Of a stretch of DNA of 54,857 nt, positions 43,154 through 51,718 are shown piece after piece. Each line of letters starts with the position of its first letter. Positions within the stretch are counted from its first letter, which is position 1. This DNA comes from Candidatus Saccharimonadota bacterium (GTDB lineage: Bacteria > Patescibacteriota > Saccharimonadia > Saccharimonadales > Saccharimonadaceae): positions 1 to 54,857 of the forward strand of contig JAGOVX010000002.1 of assembly GCA_018060465.1 (NCBI GenBank), written 5' to 3'. The position numbers and the translations under genes were made by a program. The notes beneath the pieces are model-generated. The model was not told the DNA's origin and ran no database searches. It worked only from the letters and a program-made list of their open reading frames with translations.

Positions 43154-44068
43154 ATGCTTCAATATCTTCGATCGACCGATTATTCACCAACAATTGCGCT
43201 TCAAGACAAACTATCTGGCGGTAGCTGGGTGCGCTGCGAAAAGCCAAATGAAGATGAAAAACAGCGCCTGGCTGATTTAGGCATTGATGTCGATATTCTG
43301 ACAGATGCACTCGACCCTCATGAGGTACCACGCGTTGAAGTAGACGGAGATTGGACGTATTTTATTACACGAGTACCTGATGTAGGTGATGATTTCAATG
43401 ATTTCACTACACCAATTTTATTTGCGCTGCATCGCAAGTATGTCGTAACACTTAGCCGAGATAGCCTAGGCAGATTGTGGCAACCATTTATTGACACGGC
43501 CCGTACACGAACAGTTGGCCAGACTGAATTATTTCTACATATGATCGATACAATCGTGCTGCAATACCAGCGCAGGGTGGCTGCCATCAATCGTCAAATG
43601 CGTGCAGCTACTAGCAACGTGACATTGCTGCGTTCGGCAGACATTGCTGGTATTACAGAGTATGAAAGAAAACTCAACGATTATCTTGATGCACTCATTC
43701 CTACCAATACCGCTGTTGAACGCTTGCTGGGAGGTAAGCTATTACACCTGAGTGAAGATCACAAGGATCTCGTTGAAGACTTGTCGATCGACCTAGAACA
43801 GGTGATGGCGCGTTGTAAAAGCTTGCTGCGTACCATTACCAATGTTCGAGATAGCTACCGTGCGGTCATGGATACGAAATTAAACGAAACGATTCGTCTG
43901 CTCACAGTCATTACGTTGACACTGACGATTCCTACGATGCTAGCTGGTTTGTTTGGCATGAATGTACCACTGCCTGAATCGCATTCGCCGTTTACGTTTT
44001 GGGTGATCATTTTGGTGAGCGTCGTTTCGGCATTGCTACTAGGTATTTATTTCCTACGCAAACGCTAA
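43154..44068 (+). CDS. corA: CorA-family magnesium/metal transporter
   Basis: 304 residues with a large soluble domain (1-240) rich in acidic residues, a long stalk helix (LDLEQVMARCKSLLRTITNVRDSY-type region) and two C-terminal helices. The GMN selectivity motif is in FGMNVP near residue 268, and the basic end (FLRKR) is typical. CorA pentamers admit Mg2+ down the membrane potential. It has a leaderless promoter and is a single-gene unit. Confidence 0.93.
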   Translation: MLQYLRSTDYSPTIALQDKLSGGSWVRCEKPNEDEKQRLADLGIDVDILTDALDPHEVPRVEVDGDWTYFITRVPDVGDDFNDFTTPILFALHRKYVVTLSRDSLGRLWQPFIDTARTRTVGQTELFLHMIDTIVLQYQRRVAAINRQMRAATSNVTLLRSADIAGITEYERKLNDYLDALIPTNTAVERLLGGKLLHLSEDHKDLVEDLSIDLEQVMARCKSLLRTITNVRDSYRAVMDTKLNETIRLLTVITLTLTIPTMLAGLFGMNVPLPESHSPFTFWVIILVSVVSALLLGIYFLRKR

Positions 44069-44069
44069 T

Positions 44070-44097
44070 TTGACAAATTCACCAATAAAGCTATAAT
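44070..44097 (+). promoter_or_regulatory. consensus promoter (TTGACA-16-TATAAT)
   Basis: TTGACA (44070-44075) is embedded in a 13-bp palindrome AATTTG-A-CAAATT (44067-44079), a possible operator. TATAAT is at 44092-44097, 11 nt before the ATG at 44109. Confidence 0.7.
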
Positions 44098-44108
44098 TAA
44101 CAAACAAT

Positions 44109-44663
44109 ATGACTACCCGCGAACCTAGCGAACCACGAGTTACTAGCTATAAAATCGACAATATTGACTTTGAGCGCCTATCTGACGAAGCCTATCTAGA
44201 GGAGCTAGCCACTGAGCTATACGAGCGACAGTTCGAAGATACGAAAGATCAGAATGTTAGAGATCAACTAGGCTATCTATACCAAGATGCACTGGGAATT
44301 GTCTTTACAAACAACCTGCACTTATGGGTAGGTACAAGGGTGATTGATCCAGAGGACCCACTTAGTGAGCCGAATAACATTGATAACGAAGAATTCTCGA
44401 ATTGGCCTGCGGTGGTAGAGCTTAAGAAGATTCGGCAGGAGCAGCCGGACTACTTTAACGCAATAGAAGCGCTGCGGGCAGAAGCTTCCGAGTTGCAGAA
44501 TGCGATTATACAAGGTTTTATCAATGATGAAGAGCCTTCACGCGAGAGGGTCATTCAGTACTATGTGTTGTTGTGGAAACAAAACTTGGCTATGACAGAT
44601 ATAGTGAAGAAATTGCAGGATCTTGGTATATCCAGAGTGGATATCGAAGAACTCTATAGATAA
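44109..44663 (+). CDS. acidic soluble protein of unknown function
   Basis: 184 residues, strongly acidic and mostly helical, without membrane segments. The N-terminal part (FERLSDEAYLEELATELYERQF) and the C-terminal VIQYYVLLWKQNLAMTDIVKKLQDLGIS look like paired helices; an LGI-type final helix could be a small HTH, which is not certain. No family recognised. It has one of the two best consensus promoters in the window and precedes the AbrB-type gene, which has its own promoter. Confidence 0.6.
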   Translation: MTTREPSEPRVTSYKIDNIDFERLSDEAYLEELATELYERQFEDTKDQNVRDQLGYLYQDALGIVFTNNLHLWVGTRVIDPEDPLSEPNNIDNEEFSNWPAVVELKKIRQEQPDYFNAIEALRAEASELQNAIIQGFINDEEPSRERVIQYYVLLWKQNLAMTDIVKKLQDLGISRVDIEELYR

Positions 44664-44670
44664 ATCATAC

Positions 44671-44700
44671 TTGACATACTTTTCATACCTCATATACACT
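44671..44700 (+). promoter_or_regulatory. promoter (TTGACA-18-TACACT) of the AbrB-MFS operon, leaderless
   Basis: TTGACA at 44671-44676 and TACACT at 44695-44700 (or TATACA at 44693-44698 with 16-nt spacing). The ATG at 44707 follows TACACT by 6 nt. ATAC-type steps recur through the region and could be contacts for the AbrB-like product. Confidence 0.65.
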
Positions 44701-44706
44701 AGTAGT

Positions 44707-44955
44707 ATGCACAAGAAAAAACTTTATGGTACTGCTACAGTGGGAACAAAAGGGCAGGTAGTTATACCATCTGATGCCCGCGAAGAATTAGGCATAGAAA
44801 CAGGCGACAAGCTCTACGTCGTGGGGGTTGCTGATAAAGGAATGGTGGGCTTTATTAAGGAAGATCAACTTCGCCAAATTATTGAACATATTACTGAAGG
44901 CTTGGAAGATTATAAAAACGCTCTTCATACCACGGAAGAAAGATTCGAGGATTAG
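44707..44955 (+). CDS. AbrB/MazE/SpoVT-type DNA-binding regulator
   Basis: 82 residues from ATG 44707; the longer frame from 44623 overlaps the previous gene. The swapped-hairpin beta barrel is clear: GTATVGTKGQVVIPSDAREELGI followed by GDKLYVVG. The C-terminal 35 residues form an acidic helix (QIIEHITEGLEDY). The MFS gene starts 2 bp after its stop, so it most likely controls its own operon, perhaps in response to the exported compound. It is not paired with a toxin gene, so an antitoxin role is unlikely. Confidence 0.88.
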   Translation: MHKKKLYGTATVGTKGQVVIPSDAREELGIETGDKLYVVGVADKGMVGFIKEDQLRQIIEHITEGLEDYKNALHTTEERFED

Positions 44956-44957
44956 TA

Positions 44958-46646
44958 ATGCATCATCATCTTAGCTTGCGCAGCAAGATTATTATTATGG
45001 CCAGCGTGATGGCTAGTTTATTCCTGGTAGCACTCGACCAAACAATTATTTCAACTGCGTTAGGTAGAATCGTCGAGGAGTTCAACGCGTATGACAGCCT
45101 GAGCTGGATCGTGACTGCATACCTCCTTACTACTACCATTACTGTGCCGATAGCGGGCAAACTTTCCGATTTGTTTGGGCGCAAGGTTATGCTGCTGATT
45201 GGTGTTGGCGTATTTGGGCTTGGCTCGCTGATGAGTGGACTGGCTGGGGATGTAAACCAGCTTGTGCTGTGGCGTGCGTTCCAAGGCATCGGTGGCGGTA
45301 TTATTAGCGCCAATGCATTTACTATTATTGGCGATTTATTTACCTCGCGTGAACGTGGTCGCTGGCAGGGAATGATTGGTGCAGTGTTTGGTCTTTCATC
45401 AGTAGTTGGGCCACTTCTTGGCGGCTGGCTCACTGACAAGCAGCAGATCTTAGGATTGAGTACAGATTGGCGTTGGACATTTTTTATCAATGTACCCGTG
45501 GCCCTCGTTGCATTTTTCTTGATCACTACCTACTGCCCTCCGCTAAAACATGCGTCGAAACATCGTATTGATTATGCGGGTGCGGCATTACTTTCGTTGG
45601 CACTGGCAACACTTGTGCTTGCGGTAGATAACACCGAGACGATTTTCAAGGATGTCATGAACGAGTTACATTTAAGTCTATCTGGCCTGCGTATCATCAT
45701 GGCAGCAATAGTGGTGGTGGCTACCGCACTCTTTGTGTGGAAAGAGCGTCGTGCGGCTCAGCCTATTCTGCCATTACGATTTTTCAAAAATCGTACCTAC
45801 AGCCTCACGATGATCGTGGCTACCTTGTTTGGCGCTGCCTTTATGGGCTCGATTCTTTATCTTACGCAGTTCAACCAGCAAGTGTTTGGTGCGTCACCAA
45901 CCGAATCTGGCTTGATGCTGTTGCCAATGGTTGCGGGTATTATGATAGCGAGTATCGGTAGTGGCCAGATGATTTCTCGTACTGGTAAATACAAGCGATT
46001 TATGGAATTTGGGGTTGTACTGGGAACGATTATGATAGGGCTGCTTACAACACTTACTCCAGAAACTCCCTATGTATACGAAGCGATTATGATGGTATTT
46101 TTGGGGCTTGGCCTTGGTTTCGTGATGCCCGTTATGAATATTGCTGTGCAAAACGAGTTTGAGCAGCGTGATCTTGGTGCGGCAACGAGTTCAATCCAGC
46201 TGTTTCGAGGTTTGGGCTCAACCATTGGTATAGCTATTTTTGGGGCCATACTGACCGCAGGGCTGACTGCAAACCTACATGGCGTTGAAGATTCTCGCTA
46301 TGTGCAGATGATTGCCAAATCACCGGCTGCACACAAGATGGGCGATATCTCTAGCTCGAATACGCTATTGAATCTCAATATGCCTGAACTAAAGACAAAA
46401 ATTACAAATGGTTTTGAAGCGTCAACCAAGGAGATGCCACCAACCATACAAGCCGCCGCCAACAAGCAGTTCGCGCAAGATCAAGCTGAATACAGCCAGA
46501 AGATCGTGCATGCATTTAGCAAATCTCTCCGTGATATCTTTGTAGTTTCCGCCGCGCTCATGGGCGTAGCAGCGATCACAGTCTTCTTCGTGAAAGAGAA
46601 AGAATTGAAACACGAAACCACCAAACGCAGCTCGGGTGTAGAGTAG
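44958..46646 (+). CDS. MFS multidrug-type exporter (DHA2 family, 14 helices)
   Basis: 562 residues. Family signatures include the D-Q-T motif of DHA2 exporters (FLVALDQTIISTALG), W-x-x-x-A-Y (WIVTAYLL), motif A (GKLSDLFGRK), LWRAFQGIGGG and motif C (GLSSVVGPLLGG). About fourteen membrane helices are predicted, with a loop of about 100 residues before the last helix. It would export hydrophobic or cationic compounds with proton exchange. Transcribed with the AbrB-type regulator. Confidence 0.93.
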   Translation: MHHHLSLRSKIIIMASVMASLFLVALDQTIISTALGRIVEEFNAYDSLSWIVTAYLLTTTITVPIAGKLSDLFGRKVMLLIGVGVFGLGSLMSGLAGDVNQLVLWRAFQGIGGGIISANAFTIIGDLFTSRERGRWQGMIGAVFGLSSVVGPLLGGWLTDKQQILGLSTDWRWTFFINVPVALVAFFLITTYCPPLKHASKHRIDYAGAALLSLALATLVLAVDNTETIFKDVMNELHLSLSGLRIIMAAIVVVATALFVWKERRAAQPILPLRFFKNRTYSLTMIVATLFGAAFMGSILYLTQFNQQVFGASPTESGLMLLPMVAGIMIASIGSGQMISRTGKYKRFMEFGVVLGTIMIGLLTTLTPETPYVYEAIMMVFLGLGLGFVMPVMNIAVQNEFEQRDLGAATSSIQLFRGLGSTIGIAIFGAILTAGLTANLHGVEDSRYVQMIAKSPAAHKMGDISSSNTLLNLNMPELKTKITNGFEASTKEMPPTIQAAANKQFAQDQAEYSQKIVHAFSKSLRDIFVVSAALMGVAAITVFFVKEKELKHETTKRSSGVE

Positions 46647-46656
46647 CCATATCCCC

Positions 46657-46685
46657 TTGCGATATGAGTATTTTTCCGGTACACT
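46657..46685 (+). promoter_or_regulatory. promoter (TTGCGA-17-TACACT) of the exported protein gene
   Basis: TTGCGA (46657-46662) and TACACT (46680-46685) are 17 nt apart. The leader of about 36 nt contains AAGGGG (46711-46716), 11 nt before the ATG at 46728. Confidence 0.55.
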
Positions 46686-46727
46686 TCAAACATAAGTAAT
46701 AATCGGTTAAAAGGGGAATATACGAAC

Positions 46728-47537
46728 ATGAAAAGACAATTTCAAGCTGGCTCACACCACGTAGTTCTAACGTTCGTGGCGGTAGTGGCGCTTATAGGAG
46801 TACTTGGTTTTGTTGGGTATAATGCCTGGCAGAAAAAGAATGCAAATGCTGCAGGGGAAGCTTCAGTAGGGCAAACTGTAACGCCAGATGCATACACCTA
46901 CACAAACAACTTGTGTGAGAACAATGCAAAAGATGGTTTGTCAGTCTACACAAAAGTGACAGTTCCAAAAAACGCTGTCCGAAAGCTTAGTGTCAAAATT
47001 GATGGTCGTGAAACTACTACTGACCTTGCAAAATATGCAGCAGGTACAACACAGTATATTGCAACCAAATTTGTTCCTGCTAAGAAGGATACTGCTGTAG
47101 CAGCAAGCCAAAGGAAGCCCTACAACGTCGTAAATGTGCAATTGCTACTAGACACCAAGGCAACAGTCGTATATGTCGCGAAAAGTATAAAATCAGCTGA
47201 TATTGGAGCTTGTATTGTTCCAACTGCTGTGAAAAAAGCCGCACTAGAGAACAAATATGGTGCTCGCGGTCTTTGCTATGACAAAAAAGAAAACAGGCTG
47301 TACGTAAGCTACCCTGCAGCTGCCGTAGCAAATTCAAAGAAGCTACAGCTATACTTCACCAAGTCTGGTAACAAGCGACCAGTGAAGGATCAAAAATACC
47401 TTGGGTTCTACAAAACACTTGCCTACCAATCTGTCATAGTAAACGGCGATACATTTGTGGCAAAGACAGTCGAAGGTAAAAAAGTTGAATGGATTGCCGG
47501 TGGCGCAGCGCTGACAACTGTACGTAACTGTAAGTAG
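46728..47537 (+). CDS. exported single-helix protein with GSHH N-terminus
   Basis: 269 residues. The N-terminus reads QAGSHHVVLTF then a helix to about residue 34 (GVLGFVGYNAW), a start shared with the next gene. The outer domain is rich in Lys, Val and Ala with four to five Cys (NLCENN, GACIV, GLCYD, RNCK), possibly in disulphides, and a YVAKSI/LYVSYP strand pattern. No enzyme motif. Function unknown; its neighbours are another exported protein and a signal peptidase. Confidence 0.7.
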   Translation: MKRQFQAGSHHVVLTFVAVVALIGVLGFVGYNAWQKKNANAAGEASVGQTVTPDAYTYTNNLCENNAKDGLSVYTKVTVPKNAVRKLSVKIDGRETTTDLAKYAAGTTQYIATKFVPAKKDTAVAASQRKPYNVVNVQLLLDTKATVVYVAKSIKSADIGACIVPTAVKKAALENKYGARGLCYDKKENRLYVSYPAAAVANSKKLQLYFTKSGNKRPVKDQKYLGFYKTLAYQSVIVNGDTFVAKTVEGKKVEWIAGGAALTTVRNCK

Positions 47538-47548
47538 TGGTACATTAG

Positions 47549-48051
47549 ATGAGATATACGAAACATAATTTACAACGTGGCTCGCATCATGCGACCACGT
47601 TGTCGCGGCTGTTGTGGGATTGTTGAGTCTTCTCGGATTTGCTGGCTACAACTCATACCAACGGCAGAATGCCGATGCAGCAGGTTCGGGTGGCCCTACC
47701 TCAAAACAGTGTGATGCGCTGGGTCGCAAGTGGAGCAACAATAAATGTCTAAAAGTATGTAAAAAGTCAGGCAAGGCACCATTAACAGGATGGCCCTTTG
47801 ATTATTGCCCAGGTCATGGCGGCGCAGGCAATGGGCTCACCAAAGCAAAATGTGAGTCGAAAGAACTCGGACGTGTCTGGAGCAGAAAGTTCGGTTTATG
47901 TACGAGAACGTGTAAAGATGCAGCAAATTACAAGCTTGTTGTTCGGAGCCCATACAACAAATGTGTCAAGAAAAGCACCACAACATCGCAAAAACCAAAA
48001 ACAACGTCTGTATGTGTTGTAAAGGTTGCGAGCGTATGCGTGAGTGAATAA
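47549..48051 (+). pseudogene. frameshifted gene for a Cys-rich exported protein
   Basis: From ATG 47549 the frame gives MRYTKHNLQRGSHHATT and then runs to a stop at 47624-47626. The -1 alternative from about 47599 continues as VVAAVVGLLSLLGFAGYNSYQ, restoring the same GSHH-helix-GYN design as the upstream gene, and stays open to 48051. A single base appears to be missing near 47597-47599. The rest is Cys-rich (CDALGRKW, CLKVCKKSG, DYCPGHGG, CTRTCKD, CVKK), suggestive of a disulphide-bonded outer domain. It could be a true mutation, a slip-prone site or a sequencing error. Confidence 0.7.
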
Positions 48052-48077
48052 TGTACGTACATTTCCCCTTTTAGATA

Positions 48078-49580
48078 ATGACAAAGATAGCATATGTTCT
48101 AATTGCAGCGTTGGCCGCTGTAGCGTGCCTAGACCCAGTCGTGGCGCATGCAAGCATAGATACCTTAACAGCCAACACCGGTTGTTCGACACAGCCTTCC
48201 TATACTGGCATTATCGAACTTGGCAGTAAAGAGTATGACGCCTACGTTCGTCTAGCCAAACGCGGAGAACACGGCAGGGTAACGGCGTATAGCTCGCAGT
48301 ATGGTACGTATGCACAGTGCCAAACCTTGGGCGTGGTTAACGCCAGCGGTGATAGATGGACAAAAGTTGGAAGTTTTAGGGCAGCCGCAAGTGATACGGT
48401 ACTCGAGCTTGCATCGCCACTCATGAAAGATATTCCAAGTGCAAATCGCCCCACGGTGATGCTTGTTCAGCATGACACGCCAGTTTGTCGACCAGCTATA
48501 GAGTGTAGCGTACGCGTACAGGGGTATAACGGCGTTGTGCGTCCCACGGGCACACAGCTCAACAAAGATTCATTGCATGTGCTAGAGGTAAAAGACCCAT
48601 CTCGTGATGTAGCAAAGAAGGTACGGTATTTTGTTGACGATCAATTAGTGTATACTACACCAACGCTACAGCCGTTTGACATGAGATATGTAGCGTATCC
48701 ATCCCAAGTATTAACGCGAGTGGTTGACTATGCATCTGGGCAGCAGGTTATGTTTCAAGAGCAGTCTTCTACTGTTCACTCGGATACATTCGGTAATTTC
48801 ATATTTCGTCTATGGCAGCGTCAGCCAGTGGTACTCATTGGCATTGCTATAGGGATTCTTGTAACAGTCATCTTTGTAGTAGCACTGGCAGTGAGTCGAA
48901 TCTTTTATCGCCGCAAACTTTGGCGTTACAATCATGGTTTTGTAAAAACAATACCCCCAACCTTGCTGCAAAAGATTACCTATTTTTTGCGTCGAGATAC
49001 AAAAGTCGCAAAAGTGAGTAGAATCGGGCTGATGGTAGTTCCTACGGCAGTCGTGTCGCTAGCGTTGATCATCTTTATAAATAGTTATATTGCGCAGTTA
49101 TTTACAGTTGATGGTCGCAGTATGCAACATACATTGAAAACAGGTGATGTTATGTGGGTAAACAAACTGCAGAAAACGATGGCCACACTAAACGGTAGAG
49201 AATTTGTTCCAAGTCGAGGTGACATTGTGATTGTGCATGCGGTATTTGGCACTACTAAAGCAGTTGACTACAAGGACACGATATATTTAATTAAACGTGT
49301 GATTGCGCTACCAGGTGAGCGTTTAGTGATAAAGAATGGCAACGTAACCATTTTCAATAAAGAACATCCGCGCGGCTTCAACCCAGACAAAGGCGTAGAG
49401 TGGGAGAAAACAATGGTAGGGGATGTTGCAAGTGAAAACATTGATGTTACTCTTACGAATAGCGAACTTTTTATTAGCGGTGACAATCGTCCCGAGTCGA
49501 TAGATTCACGGTTTAATGGCCCGATTAACCTGCGAGAGTTGGTTGGGGTAGTGGTTGCAAAGATCTGGCCATGGAACTAG
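48078..49580 (+). CDS. lepB: signal peptidase I with an extra exported N-terminal domain
   Basis: 500 residues, roughly twice the usual minimum for the family. A signal peptide (1-24, ending VAHA) and an outer domain of about 230 residues (with six or so Cys) precede a helix (about 252-278), a basic cytoplasmic loop (RRKLWRYNHGF) and a second helix (about 318-342). The C-terminal catalytic domain has the nucleophile Ser348 (GRSMQHTL), the general base Lys406 (LIKRVIALPGE) and box E (SGDNRPESIDSR). It cleaves Sec signal peptides, of which this window encodes many. Function of the extra domain is unknown. Confidence 0.88.
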   Translation: MTKIAYVLIAALAAVACLDPVVAHASIDTLTANTGCSTQPSYTGIIELGSKEYDAYVRLAKRGEHGRVTAYSSQYGTYAQCQTLGVVNASGDRWTKVGSFRAAASDTVLELASPLMKDIPSANRPTVMLVQHDTPVCRPAIECSVRVQGYNGVVRPTGTQLNKDSLHVLEVKDPSRDVAKKVRYFVDDQLVYTTPTLQPFDMRYVAYPSQVLTRVVDYASGQQVMFQEQSSTVHSDTFGNFIFRLWQRQPVVLIGIAIGILVTVIFVVALAVSRIFYRRKLWRYNHGFVKTIPPTLLQKITYFLRRDTKVAKVSRIGLMVVPTAVVSLALIIFINSYIAQLFTVDGRSMQHTLKTGDVMWVNKLQKTMATLNGREFVPSRGDIVIVHAVFGTTKAVDYKDTIYLIKRVIALPGERLVIKNGNVTIFNKEHPRGFNPDKGVEWEKTMVGDVASENIDVTLTNSELFISGDNRPESIDSRFNGPINLRELVGVVVAKIWPWN

Positions 49581-49589
49581 CATAAGCTT

Positions 49590-49634
49590 AATACAATATA
49601 ATGTATTGACTGTCAATAGCTAAATTGCTACAAT
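49590..49634 (+). promoter_or_regulatory. consensus promoter with two inverted repeats
   Basis: TTGACT (49606-49611) and TACAAT (49629-49634) have ideal 17-nt spacing. The -35 box lies in the palindrome ATTGAC-T-GTCAAT (49605-49617), directly preceded by AATACA...TGTATT (about 49590-49607). These look like operator sites. Confidence 0.65.
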
Positions 49635-49649
49635 AGTTCTTGCGCTCGT

Positions 49650-49841
49650 GTGCAAAACACGAAAAATAACCGTACCAATAGGTACACTAAAGGTCGAATA
49701 GCTGCACGTAAAACGAGTCGCAACGTGCCTAAAAGGAGCACAAGTCACATGCTAGTTGCAGTCAATTTTGCCCCATCTCGGAGCAAAAAGATCGCCGTGG
49801 ATGTGGTGCCTTCCCAGTGGCAAACGTATATCGAGCAATAG
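49650..49841 (+). CDS. small basic protein (63 aa from GTG, or 30 aa from ATG 49749)
   Basis: A short frame directly downstream of a consensus promoter. The full 63-residue form is very basic (RTNRYTKGRIAARKTSRNV). A good AAAAGGAG site (49731-49738) 10 nt before ATG 49749 suggests that the real product may be only the last 30 residues (starts MLVAVNFAPSRSKK), with the upstream part as RNA leader. The leader begins with a perfect hairpin TCGTGT-GCAAA-ACACGA (49646-49662). No family recognised. Confidence 0.4.
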   Translation: MQNTKNNRTNRYTKGRIAARKTSRNVPKRSTSHMLVAVNFAPSRSKKIAVDVVPSQWQTYIEQ

Positions 49842-49857
49842 AACGTTTGTTCAACTC

Positions 49858-49881
49858 GTAGCCTAGCCTCAGGCTAGCTAC
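49858..49881 (+). terminator. hairpin upstream of the bidirectional terminator
   Basis: GTAGC-c-TAGCC pairs with GGCTA-GCTAC around a TCA loop with one bulged base; no T run follows, so it probably stabilises the 3' end. Confidence 0.4.
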
Positions 49882-49890
49882 ATCCCAACA

Positions 49891-49922
49891 GAAAATCACC
49901 CCAAGGCACCGGGGTGATTTTC
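49891..49922. terminator. bidirectional rho-independent terminator
   Basis: GAAAATCACCCC (49891-49902) pairs perfectly with GGGGTGATTTTC (49911-49922), followed by ATTTTATTTT on the plus strand. It separates the small basic gene from the convergent DsbA-like gene. Confidence 0.9.
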
Positions 49923-49939
49923 ATTTTATTTTGTGCGGG

Positions 49940-50632
49940 CTATGGTGTAACGCCGGCTTTTTTTATTGCATCACGGATTGCTGCATCAAAAGCACCTTCT
50001 GTACCCGACTTGTCACTCGATAGTGCGGTACCGTTTATCCTAAATGTAGGCGTACCCTCTACGTTGTCTTTTCGCCCCAAGGAAAGGTCGAAATTAATTT
50101 TTCTATTTACCGAGCCATCTTTTTTATCAATCAGTTTTTTAAAGTCTGACGCATTTAGTCCAATCTGCGACGCATACGATGTAAATAACTTTGCACGATC
50201 TTCGGCTGATGCGCCCGACCATTCGGTTTGTTTCTCATACAGAATGTTGTGCATTGGCCAGTATTTCCCCATCAGACCAGCAATTTCTGCCGCTGCCGCT
50301 GCCGCTCGGGCATTTGGATGCTTGGTTGTTATTGGGAAATTGCGAAATATGAATGCAATATTCGCTTTGTATTTTTCAGTCACTGTCTTTACGAATGGAT
50401 GTGCATCGCCACAGCCTGGACATTGAAAGTCACCATATTCTATCAGTACTACCTTTGCGTTTTTGTTACCAAATACGTGGTCGGCAATATTGCCAGAGGA
50501 AACAATAGCGGCCTGGGCCTTATTTGAATTTATCTTAGATACATCAACAGTATTTTTTTGCGACCACAGCACTAAGCTACCAAATACTACAGCCACCAAT
50601 ACCGTAAAAATGATCCATGAGCTTTTAGACAC
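49940..50632 (-). CDS. DsbA-like thiol-disulphide oxidoreductase
   Basis: 230 residues: an N-terminal anchor helix (about 6-24) and a thioredoxin-fold domain of the Thioredoxin_4 type with active site CPGC (Cys71, Cys74), the helical insertion (ARAAAAAAEIAGLMGKYWPMHNILYEKQ) and the cis-Pro region VEGTPTFRING. It would introduce or reshuffle disulphides in exported proteins such as the Cys-bearing surface proteins here. No DsbB or VKOR partner is in the window. An AGGAGG-like site (CAAGGAGG) precedes the ATG region. Confidence 0.9.
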   Translation of the reverse strand: MSKSSWIIFTVLVAVVFGSLVLWSQKNTVDVSKINSNKAQAAIVSSGNIADHVFGNKNAKVVLIEYGDFQCPGCGDAHPFVKTVTEKYKANIAFIFRNFPITTKHPNARAAAAAAEIAGLMGKYWPMHNILYEKQTEWSGASAEDRAKLFTSYASQIGLNASDFKKLIDKKDGSVNRKINFDLSLGRKDNVEGTPTFRINGTALSSDKSGTEGAFDAAIRDAIKKAGVTP

Positions 50633-50688
50633 GTTATCCTCCTTGTTCTATTCTATCTATTGTACTGGAAAAAGGCCGTTACGGACAG

Positions 50689-50694
50689 TACAAT
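50689..50694 (+). promoter_or_regulatory. -10 box (TACAAT), leaderless promoter
   Basis: TACAAT lies 7 nt before the ATG at 50702 and inside the longer frame that starts at 50660, so ATG 50702 is preferred. Confidence 0.55.
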
Positions 50695-50701
50695 AGGGCA
50701 T

Positions 50702-51718
50702 ATGTCTGTAGCATTACTTCTTGCACTTTTATTTTTTGTAGCACTTCTTCTTGTGGCTGCCATCACACCAAACACACCACGCCAGAGTATGTTTGAGCTA
50801 AAGCGTCTTGGTGAGGCCGGCAACAAGGATGCTGCGCTTGATTTGCAACGAGAAGCCTTGCGGCAGGACATTCTGTCAGTACAGCGGGTTATCCTCTCAG
50901 TGCTACTAGTAGCGTTCGTACTTGCGACGATAGCCGCATTTGGCTGGGTTATTGGGTCAATAATTGCCGTAGGAGGCGCCTTGCAGTATAGCTCGCTATC
51001 TCGTATACACCCTTTTCGTCATCAGGCGACTGCACTTTACAATCGGTATGAAGCAAAAATCCTTGCAACGATAGAACGATATCAAAAAGGCATGTGGTGG
51101 CTGCGTTCTGTTGCCCCGGAAGCACGAGATGCCAGACTGGGGTCAAAGAGTGAACTTGAACACTTTGTTTTGAATTCTGGCAGCATTCTTTCCGAAGATG
51201 AAAAAAAGCTAATTGTACATAGCCTACGGTTTGATCAGCGCCAAGTAAAAGATGTCATGACACCACGCAGCATGGTAGCGGTTGTCAAAAAAAATGAGCT
51301 ATTAGGCCCACTGGTACTGGATGATTTGCACAAGTCTGGGCATAGTCGCTTCCCTGTAATAGACGAGGATATTGATCATGTTGTGGGCATGCTGTATCTA
51401 CGCAACGTTCTGACGCTTGATACGGCTCGCAGACATACCGCTACGGCAGAAACCGCCATGGAAAAACACGTCTATTTTGTTCATGAGCAGCAAAATCTGG
51501 CACATGCGCTAAGTGCGTTTCTAAAAACACACCACCATTTGTTTATTGTTGTGAACGAGTTTCGTGAAACTGTTGGTATACTAAGTCTAGAGGACACTAT
51601 TGAAGCGTTGATTGGTCGTACAATTGTAGACGAATTTGATGCTCATGATGACCTACGTGCGGTGGCGGCACGTGCTCCAAAGGGCAATCCAAAAACAGCC
51701 ACGTCGAAAGATGTGTAA
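50702..51718 (+). CDS. CNNM/CorC-family membrane protein with CBS pair
   Basis: 338 residues. N-terminal helix (about 2-20), two more near 60-100 forming a reduced DUF21-like membrane part, then the CBS pair (about 185-315) introduced by VKDVMTPRSMVAVV and ending ETVGILSLEDTIEALIGRTIVDEFD. The C-terminal CorC_HlyC domain is missing; the protein stops shortly after the second CBS. Family members export or regulate Mg2+/Co2+. Its TAA overlaps the ATG of the NRAMP-related gene (TAATG), so the two are co-translated. Confidence 0.85.
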   Translation: MSVALLLALLFFVALLLVAAITPNTPRQSMFELKRLGEAGNKDAALDLQREALRQDILSVQRVILSVLLVAFVLATIAAFGWVIGSIIAVGGALQYSSLSRIHPFRHQATALYNRYEAKILATIERYQKGMWWLRSVAPEARDARLGSKSELEHFVLNSGSILSEDEKKLIVHSLRFDQRQVKDVMTPRSMVAVVKKNELLGPLVLDDLHKSGHSRFPVIDEDIDHVVGMLYLRNVLTLDTARRHTATAETAMEKHVYFVHEQQNLAHALSAFLKTHHHLFIVVNEFRETVGILSLEDTIEALIGRTIVDEFDAHDDLRAVAARAPKGNPKTATSKDV

